Of a DNA stretch of 64,000 nucleotides, positions 8,424 to 17,006 are shown piece after piece. Position 1 is the first letter of the stretch. Each line of letters opens with the position of its first letter. The DNA comes from VAZQ01 sp963816745 (GTDB taxonomy: Bacteria; Pseudomonadota; Alphaproteobacteria; Rhizobiales; Xanthobacteraceae), in assembly GCA_963816745.1 (NCBI GenBank), contig CAWFLQ010000010.1:372001-436000 (forward strand), in the 5' to 3' direction. A program made the translations under genes and the position numbers. The notes under the pieces are model-generated. The model ran no database searches and was not told the origin of the DNA. It worked only from the letters and a program-made list of their open reading frames with translations.

Positions 8424-9074
8424 ATGACGATGCTTCAACCGACGCAACGCTTCGACGCCGTGATCGCGGACATCGACGCCGCCAACGCCACCGATCCGCG
8501 GACGGTCGCCGCGGGCGGCGTCTCGCGTCCGTTCGAGCTGGTCTATGCCGAGCGGATGAGCGAGCGGCTGCTGCAAATCTATCCGGAGGCCTCGGAGCTG
8601 CTACGCATCGCCGCGCGCGCCCAGCACATCCGCCGCTGGGACATCCCGCGCGGGTCTTTTCCTGAGGGGCGCCACGGCTACAACGACTGGCGCAAGACCT
8701 GCCGCGAGCATCACGCCGAGCTCGTGCGCGCGATCATGTCGCGGCACGGCTATGGCGAGGACGAGATCGGCCGGGTGGCGATGCTGATCCGCAAGGAGCA
8801 GCTCAAGAAGGACAAGGAATCCCAGGCGCTCGAGAACGTGGTCGCCGTAGTTTTTCTCGAGCATTATTTCGAGGACTTCGATTCCAAGCACAGCGACTAC
8901 GACGAGGCGAAGGTCGTCGACATCATCGCCAAGACGTTGCGCAAGATGTCGCCACGCGGACACGCGGCGGCATTGGCGCTGCCGCTGCCGGAACGGACGC
9001 GCAAGCTGGTCGAAGCCGCGGTCGAGCGCGAGGCCGAGACGCTCGCCGCGCTTGCCAAAGTCGCCGTCGATTGA
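8424..9074 (+). CDS. DUF4202 domain-containing protein
   Basis: A 216-residue soluble protein matching the DUF4202 family over its whole length. Conserved segments include RAQHIRRWDIPRGSFPEGRHGY (positions 67-88) and YNDWRK, followed by the histidines of CREHHAEL. Conserved charged and histidine residues suggest a metal-dependent HD-like helical domain, but the activity is unknown. In alphaproteobacteria this family is often found near nitrite and sulfite assimilation genes, and here it lies just upstream of nirBD, separated by a promoter-bearing gap. It is probably not cotranscribed with nirB. The start ATG 8424 or ATG 8430 cannot be decided from the ribosome site. Confidence 0.8.
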   Translation: MTMLQPTQRFDAVIADIDAANATDPRTVAAGGVSRPFELVYAERMSERLLQIYPEASELLRIAARAQHIRRWDIPRGSFPEGRHGYNDWRKTCREHHAELVRAIMSRHGYGEDEIGRVAMLIRKEQLKKDKESQALENVVAVVFLEHYFEDFDSKHSDYDEAKVVDIIAKTLRKMSPRGHAAALALPLPERTRKLVEAAVEREAETLAALAKVAVD

Positions 9075-9228
9075 GTTTGGCTGCCTACGTTGCAGTGCAA
9101 CATCAGGGGGCAAGCTGCTCAATTTGTGGTCACGCGCGGAAATTTGGCCGGGCCTGACCCGACTCGTCGCGTCTGGAAAACGTCAGCTTTTTCAATGGTT
9201 AAGCCGCCCATTCGTAGCACGGCGGGCA

Positions 9229-9244
9229 TGGCATGCCGATTGCT
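9229..9244 (+). promoter_or_regulatory. Sigma-54 type promoter of nirBD
   Basis: TGGCATGCCGATTGCT fits the sigma-54 consensus TGGCAC-N5-TTGCW at all but the C of the first block. The invariant GG and GC are separated by exactly ten bases. It lies 212 bases upstream of nirB in an otherwise non-coding stretch. Control by NtrC in response to nitrogen supply is established for assimilatory nitrite reductase genes in many proteobacteria. Transcription would begin near 9255. No NtrC site was located with confidence. Confidence 0.65.
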
Positions 9245-9252
9245 TAGCTCAT

Positions 9253-9355
9253 GCCGGCCCAACGCAGGGTGCCGGCTGCCCGGACGCTCCATCACCTCGA
9301 TCCGCCAGCGGATGAGTTGACGGACGTTTTGGGTGTCGATCGTCAACGATGACGA
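9253..9355 (+). promoter_or_regulatory. Possible NasT/ANTAR leader hairpins of nirBD
   Basis: Two stem-loops in the predicted leader carry six-base loops with A at position 1 and G at position 4, the mark of ANTAR target RNAs. The first has stem arms at 9253-9260 and 9267-9276 with loop AACGCA; the second has arms TCGTC and GACGA around loop AACGAT (9340-9355). The spacing of about 75 bases is longer than in described examples, and no U-rich terminator follows, so this is tentative. The stretch 9075-9455 holds no gene. Confidence 0.35.
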
Positions 9356-9455
9356 CGCGTAACGGGGGCGTCCCACCCGCTTGATGCCGCCGGCGATCAG
9401 CCTCAGCAACCGAAACCTTTTGGCAAAGGAGCGGGGTGCTCTACCCGCGTGACGC

Positions 9456-11906
9456 ATGCGTCAAAAACTGGTCGTCGTCGGCAACGGTATGGCGCCCGGC
9501 CGGGCGCTCGACCGGCTGTTCGAGGAGGCACCCGACGCCTACGACGTGACGATCTTCAACGCCGAGCCGCGGGTCAACTACGACCGCATCATGCTGTCGC
9601 CCGTGCTGTCGGGCGAGAAGTCGTTCGAGCAGATCATCATCCACGGCGACCGCTGGTACGTCGAGCACGGCGTCACGCTCTACAAAGGCTGCAAGGTCAC
9701 CAAGATCGACCGCGTCGCCCGCACGGTGACGGCCGCCGGCGACATCGTGGAACCCTACGACAAGCTCATCATCGCGACCGGGTCGCTGCCCATCATAATC
9801 CCCGTGCCCGGCAGCAATCTCGCCGGCGTCATCACTTATCGCGACCTCGACGACGTCGAGGCGATGCTGCTCGCGGCCAAGTCGCGCGGCAACGCCGTCG
9901 TGATCGGCGGCGGGTTGCTCGGGCTCGAGGCGGCGGCCGGGCTCAAGGAACGGGGCATGGACGTCACCGTCGTGCACCTGATGCCGACGCTGATGGAGCG
10001 CCAGCTCGATCCGGCGGCGGGCCATCTGCTGCAGAAGGCGGTCGAGGCGCGCGGCATCCGCGTCATCACGAAGGCGAACACCAAGGCCATCCTCGGCAAC
10101 AAGAAGGTCGAGGCGGTGCTGCTCGACGACGGCACCACAATCCCGGCCGAGCTCGTCATCATGGCGGTCGGCATCCGCGCCAATGGCGGCCTCGCCAAGG
10201 ACGCCGGGCTGACCGTCAACCGCGGCATCGTGGTCGACGAAGGGATGCGCACCAGCGACCCCGACATCTTCGCGCTCGGCGAGTGCGCCGAGGCCCACGG
10301 CCAGTGCTACGGACTCGTGGCACCGCTCTACGAGATGGCGAACGTGGTGGCGGCGCAGCTCGCGGGCGCTGCGGACGCGCGCTTCACGCCGAGCGTCACG
10401 GCCACCAAGCTCAAGGTCACCGGCATCAAGCTCTTCTCCGCCGGCGATTTCGCGGAAGCAAAAGACCGCGAGGAGATCGTGCTGCGCGACGCCTCGCGCG
10501 GCCTCTACCGGCGGGTCGTGCTGAAGGACAACCGCCTCATCGGCGTCGTCATGTACGGTGACACCGGCGACGGCGCGTGGTTCCTCGATCTCCTCAAGCG
10601 TGGCACTGACGTCGCCGAGATGCGCGAGACGCTGATCTTCGGCCAGAGCTACCAGGGCGGCATTCCGCTCGACCCCTCGGCGGCCATCGCCGCCCTGCCC
10701 GACGACGCCGAGATCTGCGGCTGCAACGGCGTGTGCAAGGGCAAGATCACCGGCGCGATCGCGGGGCTCGGCCTCAAGTCGCTCGACGACGTGCGCTCGC
10801 ACACCAAGGCGTCGGCCTCCTGCGGCTCCTGCACCGGGCTGGTCGAGCAGTTGCTCAAGGCGCAGCTCGGCGACGCCTACAATCCGGCCGCGGTGCAGCC
10901 GATGTGCCCGTGCACCGACCTCGGCCACGACGATGTGCGCCGGTTGATCGTCGCCAAGGAGATCAAGTCGATCCCGGAGCTGATGCAGTCGCTCGAGTGG
11001 AAGACGTCATGCGGCTGCGCCAAGTGCCGGCCCGCGCTGAACTACTACCTGCTTGCGAGCTGGCCCGGCGAATATCGCGACGACAGCCAGTCGCGCTTCA
11101 TCAACGAGCGCGCCCACGCCAACATCCAGAAGGACGGCACCTATTCGGTGGTGCCGCGCATGTTCGGCGGCCTCACCACCGCCAAGGAGCTGCGCGCGAT
11201 CGCCGACGTGGTGGAGAAATTCGCCATCCCGACGGTGAAGGTGACCGGCGGCCAGCGCATCGACATGCTCGGCGTGAGGAAGGAGGACCTTCCCGCGGTC
11301 TGGGCCGACCTCACCGCCGCCGGCATGGTCTCGGGACACGCCTATGCCAAGGGCCTGCGCACCGTGAAGACCTGCGTCGGCTCCGAGTGGTGCCGGTTCG
11401 GCACGCAGGATTCGACCGGGCTGGGCGTCAAGATCGAGAAGTTCATGTGGGGGTCGTGGACGCCGGCCAAGGTCAAGATGGCGGTCTCGGGATGCCCGCG
11501 CAATTGCGCCGAGGCGACCTGCAAGGACGTCGGCGTGATCTGCGTCGAGTCGGGCTACGACATCCATTTCGCCGGTGCCGCCGGCCTCGACATCAAGGGC
11601 ACCGAGGTGCTCGGCCATGTCGAGACCGAGGAGGAGACGGTCGAGACCATCGCCGCCCTGGTGCAGCTCTATCGCGAGCAGGGCCGCTATCTCGAGCGCA
11701 TCTACAAATGGGCGAAGCGCGTCGGCATCGAGACCATCCGCCAGCAGATCATGGCCGACGGCGAACGGCGCCGCGCGCTGCGCGACCGCTTCGTCTATTC
11801 GCAACAATTCGCGCAGATCGATCCCTGGGCCGAGCGCGCCCACGGCAGGGACGCCCGCGAGTTCGCACCGCTGACCGACTTCACACGCGCGGAGGCCGCC
11901 GAATGA
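9456..11906 (+). CDS. nirB: Assimilatory nitrite reductase, large subunit
   Basis: An 816-residue cytoplasmic flavo-siroheme enzyme that reduces nitrite to ammonium with NAD(P)H. Domains in order: FAD-binding site (VVVGNGMAPGR, residues 5-15), NAD-binding site (VVIGGGLLGLEAA, about 146-158), BFD-like [2Fe-2S] domain with CGC-N-GVC and ASCGSCTG (about 421-472), a second cysteine cluster CGCAKC (about 522), then ferredoxin-like repeats and the [4Fe-4S]-siroheme cysteines in TCVGSEWCRFG (about 639-649) and SGCPRNC (about 678-684). Length and order match typical NirB. The gene overlaps nirD by four bases (ATGA) and follows a sigma-54 type promoter. There is no nitrate reductase or transporter in the window. 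The assignment is certain. Confidence 0.97.
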   Translation: MRQKLVVVGNGMAPGRALDRLFEEAPDAYDVTIFNAEPRVNYDRIMLSPVLSGEKSFEQIIIHGDRWYVEHGVTLYKGCKVTKIDRVARTVTAAGDIVEPYDKLIIATGSLPIIIPVPGSNLAGVITYRDLDDVEAMLLAAKSRGNAVVIGGGLLGLEAAAGLKERGMDVTVVHLMPTLMERQLDPAAGHLLQKAVEARGIRVITKANTKAILGNKKVEAVLLDDGTTIPAELVIMAVGIRANGGLAKDAGLTVNRGIVVDEGMRTSDPDIFALGECAEAHGQCYGLVAPLYEMANVVAAQLAGAADARFTPSVTATKLKVTGIKLFSAGDFAEAKDREEIVLRDASRGLYRRVVLKDNRLIGVVMYGDTGDGAWFLDLLKRGTDVAEMRETLIFGQSYQGGIPLDPSAAIAALPDDAEICGCNGVCKGKITGAIAGLGLKSLDDVRSHTKASASCGSCTGLVEQLLKAQLGDAYNPAAVQPMCPCTDLGHDDVRRLIVAKEIKSIPELMQSLEWKTSCGCAKCRPALNYYLLASWPGEYRDDSQSRFINERAHANIQKDGTYSVVPRMFGGLTTAKELRAIADVVEKFAIPTVKVTGGQRIDMLGVRKEDLPAVWADLTAAGMVSGHAYAKGLRTVKTCVGSEWCRFGTQDSTGLGVKIEKFMWGSWTPAKVKMAVSGCPRNCAEATCKDVGVICVESGYDIHFAGAAGLDIKGTEVLGHVETEEETVETIAALVQLYREQGRYLERIYKWAKRVGIETIRQQIMADGERRRALRDRFVYSQQFAQIDPWAERAHGRDAREFAPLTDFTRAEAAE

Positions 11907-12235
11907 CCCGCGGCAATTGGCTGAAGGTCGGGTCGATCGACGATATCCCGGTGCGTGGCGCGCGCGTGGTGAAGTCGCCGTTCGGCTGCGTGGCGGTGTT
12001 CCGCACCGCGACGGACGAGGTGTTCGCGATCGACGACAAGTGCCCGCACAAGGGCGGACCGCTCAGCCAGGGCATCGTGCACGGACAGTCCGTGACCTGC
12101 CCGCTGCACAACTGGGTGATCAGCCTCGCGACCGGAGAGGCGCAAGGCGCCGATCACGGACAGGTCAGGACCATCCCGGTCGAGCTGGTCGACGGAGCCG
12201 TCATGCTCCGTCTCGATGCGATGGCGGAGGCTTGA
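11903..12235 (+). CDS. nirD: Nitrite reductase small subunit (Rieske-type)
   Basis: A 110-residue protein with a Rieske-like fold that completes the NADH-dependent nitrite reductase. The cluster ligands C-x-H (C46, H48, in CPHKGG) and C-x-x-H (C66, H69, in CPLHNW) are both present, whereas many enterobacterial NirD proteins lack them, so this one probably binds a [2Fe-2S] cluster. It overlaps the end of nirB by four bases and is translationally coupled to it. The nitrate reductase NasA that often follows is absent; the next 670 bases carry no convincing gene. Confidence 0.95.
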   Translation: MTRGNWLKVGSIDDIPVRGARVVKSPFGCVAVFRTATDEVFAIDDKCPHKGGPLSQGIVHGQSVTCPLHNWVISLATGEAQGADHGQVRTIPVELVDGAVMLRLDAMAEA

Positions 12236-12909
12236 TTCTTCAGCGGCCGCACGCGAACCGCACACCGACCGCGCCCCCTAACTCGTGCGTGCAGACCATG
12301 GACCGCACCAGCGGTTTGAAGGGCCTGGCATTCGCGGCACCGGTATCTCCGTGCTCGCCGGCAGCATGTCGCTTTCAGCGACCGTAGAGCGTGGCGCAGA
12401 TCTGCTTTCGAAGCAGCGTGACGGTCAGAGATCTCCGCCCTTCGCGTTTCGTTCCGCTTGACCGTTCGTCGTTACCTGCTCGCGCCGAACAATCACACTG
12501 CGGCCCGCTGCCGGTCATCAGAATGGACAATTTGGCAAACAGCTTATGCAAGCGTTGGCGGGTTGCGGGGGCGCTCTTCGTTGCAATCGCCTTGAAGGTG
12601 TTGACGTAGGCAGGCACACGAATCGACGCCGCCGTCCGACCGAGGCTGCGCGACCATGCGCATGCATGACAGATCGGGTTCGTATGAGCATCGGCGACAC
12701 GACGACGACAAGGGGACGCGATCGGCCGATGCGCGGCTTCGAATTTGCTCCATCTCGCCTGCAGGCTGGAGGAGACCTCAAACCGCGTGCTCGTTCCGCC
12801 CGCGAGCGGGACGGCGCTGCTCTCAGTCATCTTTCTCTATATGCGCGGGTTCGCACACGCATTGTGGCGGATCGGAGCGCGGAGCTTTCGTCATGCGTGA
12901 GGAAATGTC
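12236..12909. other. Non-coding stretch after nirBD
   Basis: No frame in this 674-base stretch has a recognisable protein pattern. The longest, on the minus strand at 12375-12830, is rich in arginine, serine and cysteine and lacks hydrophobic core segments. Base composition is less GC-rich at third positions than in neighbouring genes. A good ribosome site near 12899 belongs to the next gene. I see no repeat or clear terminator. Confidence 0.6.
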
Positions 12910-14118
12910 GTGTCGTTTGACCATTTCATGAATACGGGATCCGAGGAGGAGCCGTTCTCGGCTCCCAAGCTTGCGGTACGCGCCATCGCGCTCGCCGCCG
13001 TCACGCTGATAGCGTTCATCGGCGTGACAATGTGGTGGCCGCAAAGCCCGTCGCCCGCAGCCCCCGCGCGCGGGCCCACGGCCCCGCCGTGGGACGCTGC
13101 GTTGGTGGACCCCTCCCCTGCGACGGCAGGCCGGTCTACCGACGGCGCCAGCATGTCCCGCGAGCGGCAACCCGCCGAGCCTGCCGCGGCACCGGAGTCC
13201 CTTTCGGTTCGACGAGCAGACGACTTGCCGGACCGTGGTCTGAACGCCGCACCGGTCTGGGGTCCGAGCGCCGCGCTGGTCCGGGGGCCGAGCAACGCGC
13301 GGACGCCTCCGGCACCGGAGTCCCCGGCCGAGAAGACACCGGCGCCCGTGACGGCGATGCAACCGGTGGCGCCACGCAGCGCGACGGCGCTGAGCGGCAG
13401 GCTCCTCGAGATACTTCGCACCGAAGATCCGGAGGACGCGCCGCCGCAGCGGCCGGCACAGGAACCCCCGCGGCCGTCCGGCGCGGAGCGAAATCCGCTC
13501 AACCAGTCCGATGCGACCTCGATCCAACGCAGGTTGCACGAGCTCGGATACTACTTCGGTGACGAAAAGGGCGTCTGGGGCGTTGCCTCCCGCAGGGCGC
13601 TGCGCGACTACAAGCGCATGAACGGACTGCAAGACGACGACAAGTGGGATCGGGAGACCAAAGAGCGGCTGCTCTCCGGACCGGGCGTTCACGCCTACCG
13701 CACCTTCGTCGGACGCTGGGCGCTCGATGCGGATGAGTGCCAGCAGCGCGATGAGGGCGCTCAACTCGTCATTAGCTCGCGCAGCGCAGAAACCGCCAGC
13801 GGAAAATGCGACTTTCGCTCGTTCAAGCAGGAGACCGAGAACAGCTGGCGCATTCGTGCGGTCTGCTCCGCGTCGGGACGGTCGTGGAGCGCCGATATCG
13901 GCTTGCGATTGGCCGGGCCACAGCTGCACTGGTCGAGCGAGAAGGGCGTCGAGACTTATGTGCGATGCCTGAAAACCAATGTCTGCCACCCAGGCAAGCC
14001 TTGTCTTGTGGCAGGCAGTATGATTTCTACGGAGCGCGCGCTCGATGAGGGACGCGGCTCATGGGCTCGGCTTGGCGAAGACATCCGATTGCTGTTCTCG
14101 GGGCAATCCTCGGACTGA
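12910..14118 (+). CDS. Membrane-anchored protein with a peptidoglycan-binding domain
   Basis: A 402-residue protein with one membrane span near the N-terminus (residues 24-42, IALAAVTLIAFIGVTMWW), a proline- and alanine-rich linker of about 150 residues, a PG_binding_1 domain (about 199-258, beginning SIQRRLHELGYYFG), and a C-terminal beta-rich domain starting GRWALDADECQ with paired cysteines. It probably sits in the inner membrane with its bulk in the periplasm, docking to peptidoglycan. GTG 12910 was chosen because AGGA lies at a good distance upstream. The end overlaps the next gene by 58 bases, which is unusually long; a late frameshift at the 3' end cannot be excluded. The precise role is unknown. 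Confidence 0.75.
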   Translation: MSFDHFMNTGSEEEPFSAPKLAVRAIALAAVTLIAFIGVTMWWPQSPSPAAPARGPTAPPWDAALVDPSPATAGRSTDGASMSRERQPAEPAAAPESLSVRRADDLPDRGLNAAPVWGPSAALVRGPSNARTPPAPESPAEKTPAPVTAMQPVAPRSATALSGRLLEILRTEDPEDAPPQRPAQEPPRPSGAERNPLNQSDATSIQRRLHELGYYFGDEKGVWGVASRRALRDYKRMNGLQDDDKWDRETKERLLSGPGVHAYRTFVGRWALDADECQQRDEGAQLVISSRSAETASGKCDFRSFKQETENSWRIRAVCSASGRSWSADIGLRLAGPQLHWSSEKGVETYVRCLKTNVCHPGKPCLVAGSMISTERALDEGRGSWARLGEDIRLLFSGQSSD

Positions 14119-14705
14119 CGGCGCTCTGGCTCGGCGACGCACCGGAGGCGGCGGCGCAGGCGCCGCCAACCGCTTCGCTCACCGGCCAGCTTCTGGTCGC
14201 CTCCCCCACGATGGGTGACCCGCGCTTCGCCCGCACCGTCATATTGATGGTCCGGCACGACAAGCACGGCGCGCTCGGCATCGTCGTCAATCGGCCGGTC
14301 GGGGAGCGTCCGCTCGCGGCACTGCTCGAGATGCTGGGCGAGAAGGACACAGCCGCCACCGGCCAAGTCACGAGCCAAGTCCGCATCTTCGCCGGCGGCC
14401 CGGTGCAACCCGACATCGGCTTCGTCGTTCACAGCACCGACTATCAGCGGTCGACCACCGTCGACGTCAACGCCCGCGTGGCCATGACCTCGAGCCGGGA
14501 AATATTGCGCGACATCGGCACCGACAAAGGTCCGCAGAAGAGCCTGATCGCGTTCGGCTATGCGGGCTGGGCCCCGGGCCAGCTCGAGGGCGAGCTCGCC
14601 CGGCGCGACTGGGTCGTCGCGCCGGGGGAATCGAAGCTGATCTTCGACGAGGATCGCGACAAGGTCTGGGACGCGGCCTACGCGCAACGCACGCTGGATC
14701 TTTAG
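14061..14705 (+). CDS. YqgE/AlgH (UPF0301) family protein with a signal peptide
   Basis: A 214-residue protein whose residues 40 to the end match the YqgE/AlgH family: GQLLVASPTMGDPRFARTV, then GALGIVVNRPVG, the acidic and glycine segments FAGGPVQPD, and FGYAGWAPGQLEGEL. Most family members are cytoplasmic and lack any leader; here the first 33 residues form a clear signal peptide (hydrophobic core near 10-24, then AAAQAPP), so this copy is likely periplasmic. ATG 14061 follows GAGG and begins inside the previous gene. It meets the next gene tail to tail with four shared bases. The function of the family is not established. Confidence 0.85.
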   Translation: MGSAWRRHPIAVLGAILGLTALWLGDAPEAAAQAPPTASLTGQLLVASPTMGDPRFARTVILMVRHDKHGALGIVVNRPVGERPLAALLEMLGEKDTAATGQVTSQVRIFAGGPVQPDIGFVVHSTDYQRSTTVDVNARVAMTSSREILRDIGTDKGPQKSLIAFGYAGWAPGQLEGELARRDWVVAPGESKLIFDEDRDKVWDAAYAQRTLDL

Positions 14706-15211
14706 ATCTTGCGACTGTCGTAGGCCCAGTGCAGCAGCGCTTGCCGCTGGCGCTTGCGGGACAACAGATCGCCGGGCTCGCAATGACGCTGGATCTGCCG
14801 AATGTGCCGGCGCATCGCCTTCCAGCGCCCGATCTGCCGCCGATCCTCGCCGTCGAGCCGGCGGCCCATGTAGTAGCGGCAATACCATTGAAACCAGCCG
14901 CGCGGATCGTCGGGATGAATCCATCCCTTCCGCCGCCATTCCGACAGCGGCTGGCTGGCGTTGACGCCGAAGAAGTTCAGCGCGCAATCGCGGCATCCGT
15001 CGGCAAGCTTGGCGCCGGCGAACCAGCTCGCGGGAAATTCCTTCCTCGTATCGGTCAAATACTTGCCGCAGAAGACGCCGAGCCGCAGCATCTGTTTCGG
15101 CGTAAGCTCCGGCCGGAACTCGGGATCGAAATTTCTGCCGACCGGCGCGGTCAGCTCGTAGCGGTAGCCCTTCTGCATCCTGTCGTTCACCTTGACGGTC
15201 CGTCTGGCCAT
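14702..15211 (-). CDS. Conserved hypothetical protein of Hyphomicrobiales
   Basis: A 169-residue soluble protein without a signal peptide. I recognise it as a protein conserved in Bradyrhizobium and relatives but with no known function. It begins MARRTVKVNDRMQKGYRY and contains aromatic-rich segments around CGKYLTDTRKEFPASWF and GWIHPDDPRGWFQWYCRYYMG (read as two adjoining stretches near 50 and 108), and ends ALLHWAYDSRKI. The arginine, tryptophan and histidine content and the conserved cysteines (CRDC near 74) could suit nucleic-acid or metal binding, but this is speculation. It stands alone, divergent from the GFA gene with 32 bases between starts. Confidence 0.75.
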   Translation of the reverse strand: MARRTVKVNDRMQKGYRYELTAPVGRNFDPEFRPELTPKQMLRLGVFCGKYLTDTRKEFPASWFAGAKLADGCRDCALNFFGVNASQPLSEWRRKGWIHPDDPRGWFQWYCRYYMGRRLDGEDRRQIGRWKAMRRHIRQIQRHCEPGDLLSRKRQRQALLHWAYDSRKI

Positions 15212-15243
15212 GTCCAGGCTCCGCTGACGTCGAAAGGCATCAC

Positions 15244-15648
15244 ATGAAAAAGACTTATCACGGCAGTTGCCATTGCGGTCGCGTCCGCTTCGAGGCCGAT
15301 ATCGATCTCGACGCCGGGACTGGGCGGTGCAATTGCTCGATCTGCGGCAAGCGGCGCTATTGGGGTGCCCTCATCAAGCCCGAGGATTTTCGGCTGCTCG
15401 CCGGCGAAGCCGACCTGGCCGACTATCAATTCGGTTCCATGCAGGGGCATCACCGGTTCTGCAAGACCTGCGGCGTTGCCAGCTTCGGCCATGGCTACAT
15501 CGAGGAAATCGGCGGGGCCTATTACTCCGTCAGCCTCGCGACACTCGACGACGCCGATCCCAAGGAGCTCGTGGAGGCGCCCGTGCGCTACATGGACGGC
15601 CGCAACGACAATTGGTGGGGGGCGCCGGCCGAAACGCGGCACCTCTGA
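15244..15648 (+). CDS. GFA / CENP-V family zinc protein
   Basis: A 134-residue member of the glutathione-dependent formaldehyde-activating (GFA) fold family. The zinc ligands are complete: C9-x-C11 (SCHCG), C29-x-C31-x-x-C34 (CNCSIC) and C73-x-x-C76 (CKTC). Despite the family name, most members have no proven activity, and the formaldehyde role of the founding protein is disputed. The gene is monocistronic, preceded by AAGGCATCAC, which is only a weak ribosome site. It converges with a small gene on the other strand six bases after its stop. Confidence 0.88.
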   Translation: MKKTYHGSCHCGRVRFEADIDLDAGTGRCNCSICGKRRYWGALIKPEDFRLLAGEADLADYQFGSMQGHHRFCKTCGVASFGHGYIEEIGGAYYSVSLATLDDADPKELVEAPVRYMDGRNDNWWGAPAETRHL

Positions 15649-15654
15649 AGGGCG

Positions 15655-15849
15655 TCAGTTCCTGCCCGCGCCCGCCGCCTCTTGCTCGTGCCGAGTGCTG
15701 GCCTGCCCGACCGGTTCATGCGGTTGGGCCAGACGGTGCCAAGCCTGGGCCAAGGCGGTCAGAAGTGCCTTCCGCTCGGGCGACCTGCAGACCGTCGCCG
15801 TCACGAGGCAATCCTCCGCACGCTTCCGGTATATGTCCTGTCTGGTCAT
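15655..15849 (-). CDS. Small hypothetical protein, 64 residues
   Basis: A short helical protein beginning MTRQDIYRKRAEDCLVTATV with a middle section ERKALLTALAQAWHRLAQ. This layout (Y-R-x-R-A-E-x-C, then E-R-x-x-L-L-x-x-A-Q-A-W-x-R-L-A) recurs in many short Bradyrhizobium proteins of unknown function. ATG 15849 was chosen over an upstream start at 15996 because GGGGAG lies seven bases before it and the extension has a shadow-like arginine-rich composition. The 193 bases beyond, up to 16042, hold nothing I can identify. Confidence 0.6.
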   Translation of the reverse strand: MTRQDIYRKRAEDCLVTATVCRSPERKALLTALAQAWHRLAQPHEPVGQASTRHEQEAAGAGRN

Positions 15850-16042
15850 AGCCCACTCCCCTTGCAACGGTCGGGAAACGGACGAACGAGCTTTTGGTTC
15901 CCGCGGCGCACCATGCCTGGCATGGAACCGCGACCGGCGAACCCTGCCGACGGAACCGTGGGCGAGATGGTCCCGGTAATCTGTTGCAGCACGCACGCGC
16001 AGCTCCAGATCACCGGGTTATCCGCTCACCGGGCATCGCGCA

Positions 16043-16522
16043 TCAGGCCGCGCTCTTATAGGCTCGCTCGAGACCGGCGATGTCGAGCTTGACCATCCCC
16101 AACATCGCCTGCATCACCCGCTGAGCCTTGGCCGGGTCGGGATCGCCGATCAGCTTAGCCAGCACGGTGGGCACGATCTGCCAAGAGACGCCGTAGCGGT
16201 CCTTGAGCCAACCGCACTGGTCGACCTTGCCGCCGTCCGACATCGCATCCCACAGCCGGTCAACCTCCGCCTGATCGGCACAGTCGATCTTGAGCGAAAT
16301 GGCATGGGTGTATTCGAAGCGCCGGCCGCCGTTGAGCGCCATGAAGGTCTGGCCGCCGAGCGTGAACTCGACCACCAGCACGGTGCCGGCCTTTCCGGCG
16401 GGGCTGTCCATGACGTTCTTCTGCACGCGGTCGATCCGCGAATTGGGCAGCAGCGAGACATAGAACTTCGCGGCTTCCTCGGCCTCGCCGTCGAACCACA
16501 GGCACGGTGATATCTTCGACAT
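16043..16522 (-). CDS. PhnB-like VOC family protein
   Basis: A 159-residue protein of the vicinal oxygen chelate superfamily, PhnB-like subgroup (often mislabelled 3-demethylubiquinone methyltransferase). The beginning, MSKISPCLWFDGEAEEAAKF YVSLLPNS in two adjoining pieces, and the segments GTVLVVEFTLGGQTFMALNG and GWLKDRYGVSWQIVP, are typical. The metal-ligand histidines of true glyoxalases are mostly missing, as usual in this subgroup, so no reaction can be assigned. It lies 52 bases upstream (in position) of another VOC gene on the same strand, probably in one transcript. A third related gene lies at 61253-61690. Confidence 0.85.
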   Translation of the reverse strand: MSKISPCLWFDGEAEEAAKFYVSLLPNSRIDRVQKNVMDSPAGKAGTVLVVEFTLGGQTFMALNGGRRFEYTHAISLKIDCADQAEVDRLWDAMSDGGKVDQCGWLKDRYGVSWQIVPTVLAKLIGDPDPAKAQRVMQAMLGMVKLDIAGLERAYKSAA

Positions 16523-16574
16523 TGGTGAATCCTTTTTCGTAGTGGGTTGTAAGGACGGTCCAGCGCGACAGGGA

Positions 16575-17006
16575 TCAGGCCGCCCCGGCCTCGGACTGCG
16601 CCGCGGTCGCGGCCGCGACGTCCATCCACATCACTTCCCAGATGTGGCCGTCCGGATCCTCGAAGCTGCGGCCGTACATGAAGCCGTAGTCCTGCTTCAG
16701 GCAGGGATCGACGATCCCGCCCGCGGCCTTGGCCTTGCCCACCATCTCGTCCACGCCTTCACGGTTGTCGGCGGAGAGGCAGATCAGCACCTCAGTGGTC
16801 GTCTTCGCATCGGCGATCTTCTTGGGCGTAAACTGGCGGAACTTCTCGTGAGTCAGCAGCATCGCGTAGATGGTTTCGGAAAAGACCATGCACGACGCCG
16901 TCCCGTCGCAGAATTGCTCGTTCTTCTTGGCGCCCACGGCCTCATAGAAGGCGGTGGCACGCGCCAGGTCGCTGACGGGCAGATTCACGAAGATCATCTT
17001 GGACAT
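16575..17006 (-). CDS. VOC family protein (glyoxalase/bleomycin-resistance fold)
   Basis: A 143-residue single-domain VOC protein, beginning MSKMIFVNLPVSDLARATAF and containing the family's closing motif FEDPDGHIWEVMWMD. ATG 17006 was chosen because AAAGGAGCC lies just upstream; the longer frame to 17132 adds a non-conserved, arginine-rich leader. Proteins of this subgroup are described as lactoylglutathione-lyase-like but generally lack a proven substrate. It leads the PhnB-like gene in the same direction, so the two are likely cotranscribed. Nothing notable was seen in the 234 bases between this gene and the LLM gene. Confidence 0.85.
   Translation of the reverse strand: MSKMIFVNLPVSDLARATAFYEAVGAKKNEQFCDGTASCMVFSETIYAMLLTHEKFRQFTPKKIADAKTTTEVLICLSADNREGVDEMVGKAKAAGGIVDPCLKQDYGFMYGRSFEDPDGHIWEVMWMDVAAATAAQSEAGAA

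Noticed and set aside
9451..9462. GACGCATGCGTC palindrome at the nirB start codon
   Set aside because: Short, and overlapping the start codon; most likely chance in GC-rich sequence.
9441..10928. 495-codon open frame on the minus strand
   Set aside because: It lies wholly opposite nirB, is rich in Ala, Arg, Asp and Val as expected for the mirror of a GC-rich gene, and has no domain pattern.
12375..12830. 151-codon minus-strand frame after nirD
   Set aside because: No hydrophobic core or motif, and the codon pattern is unlike neighbouring genes.
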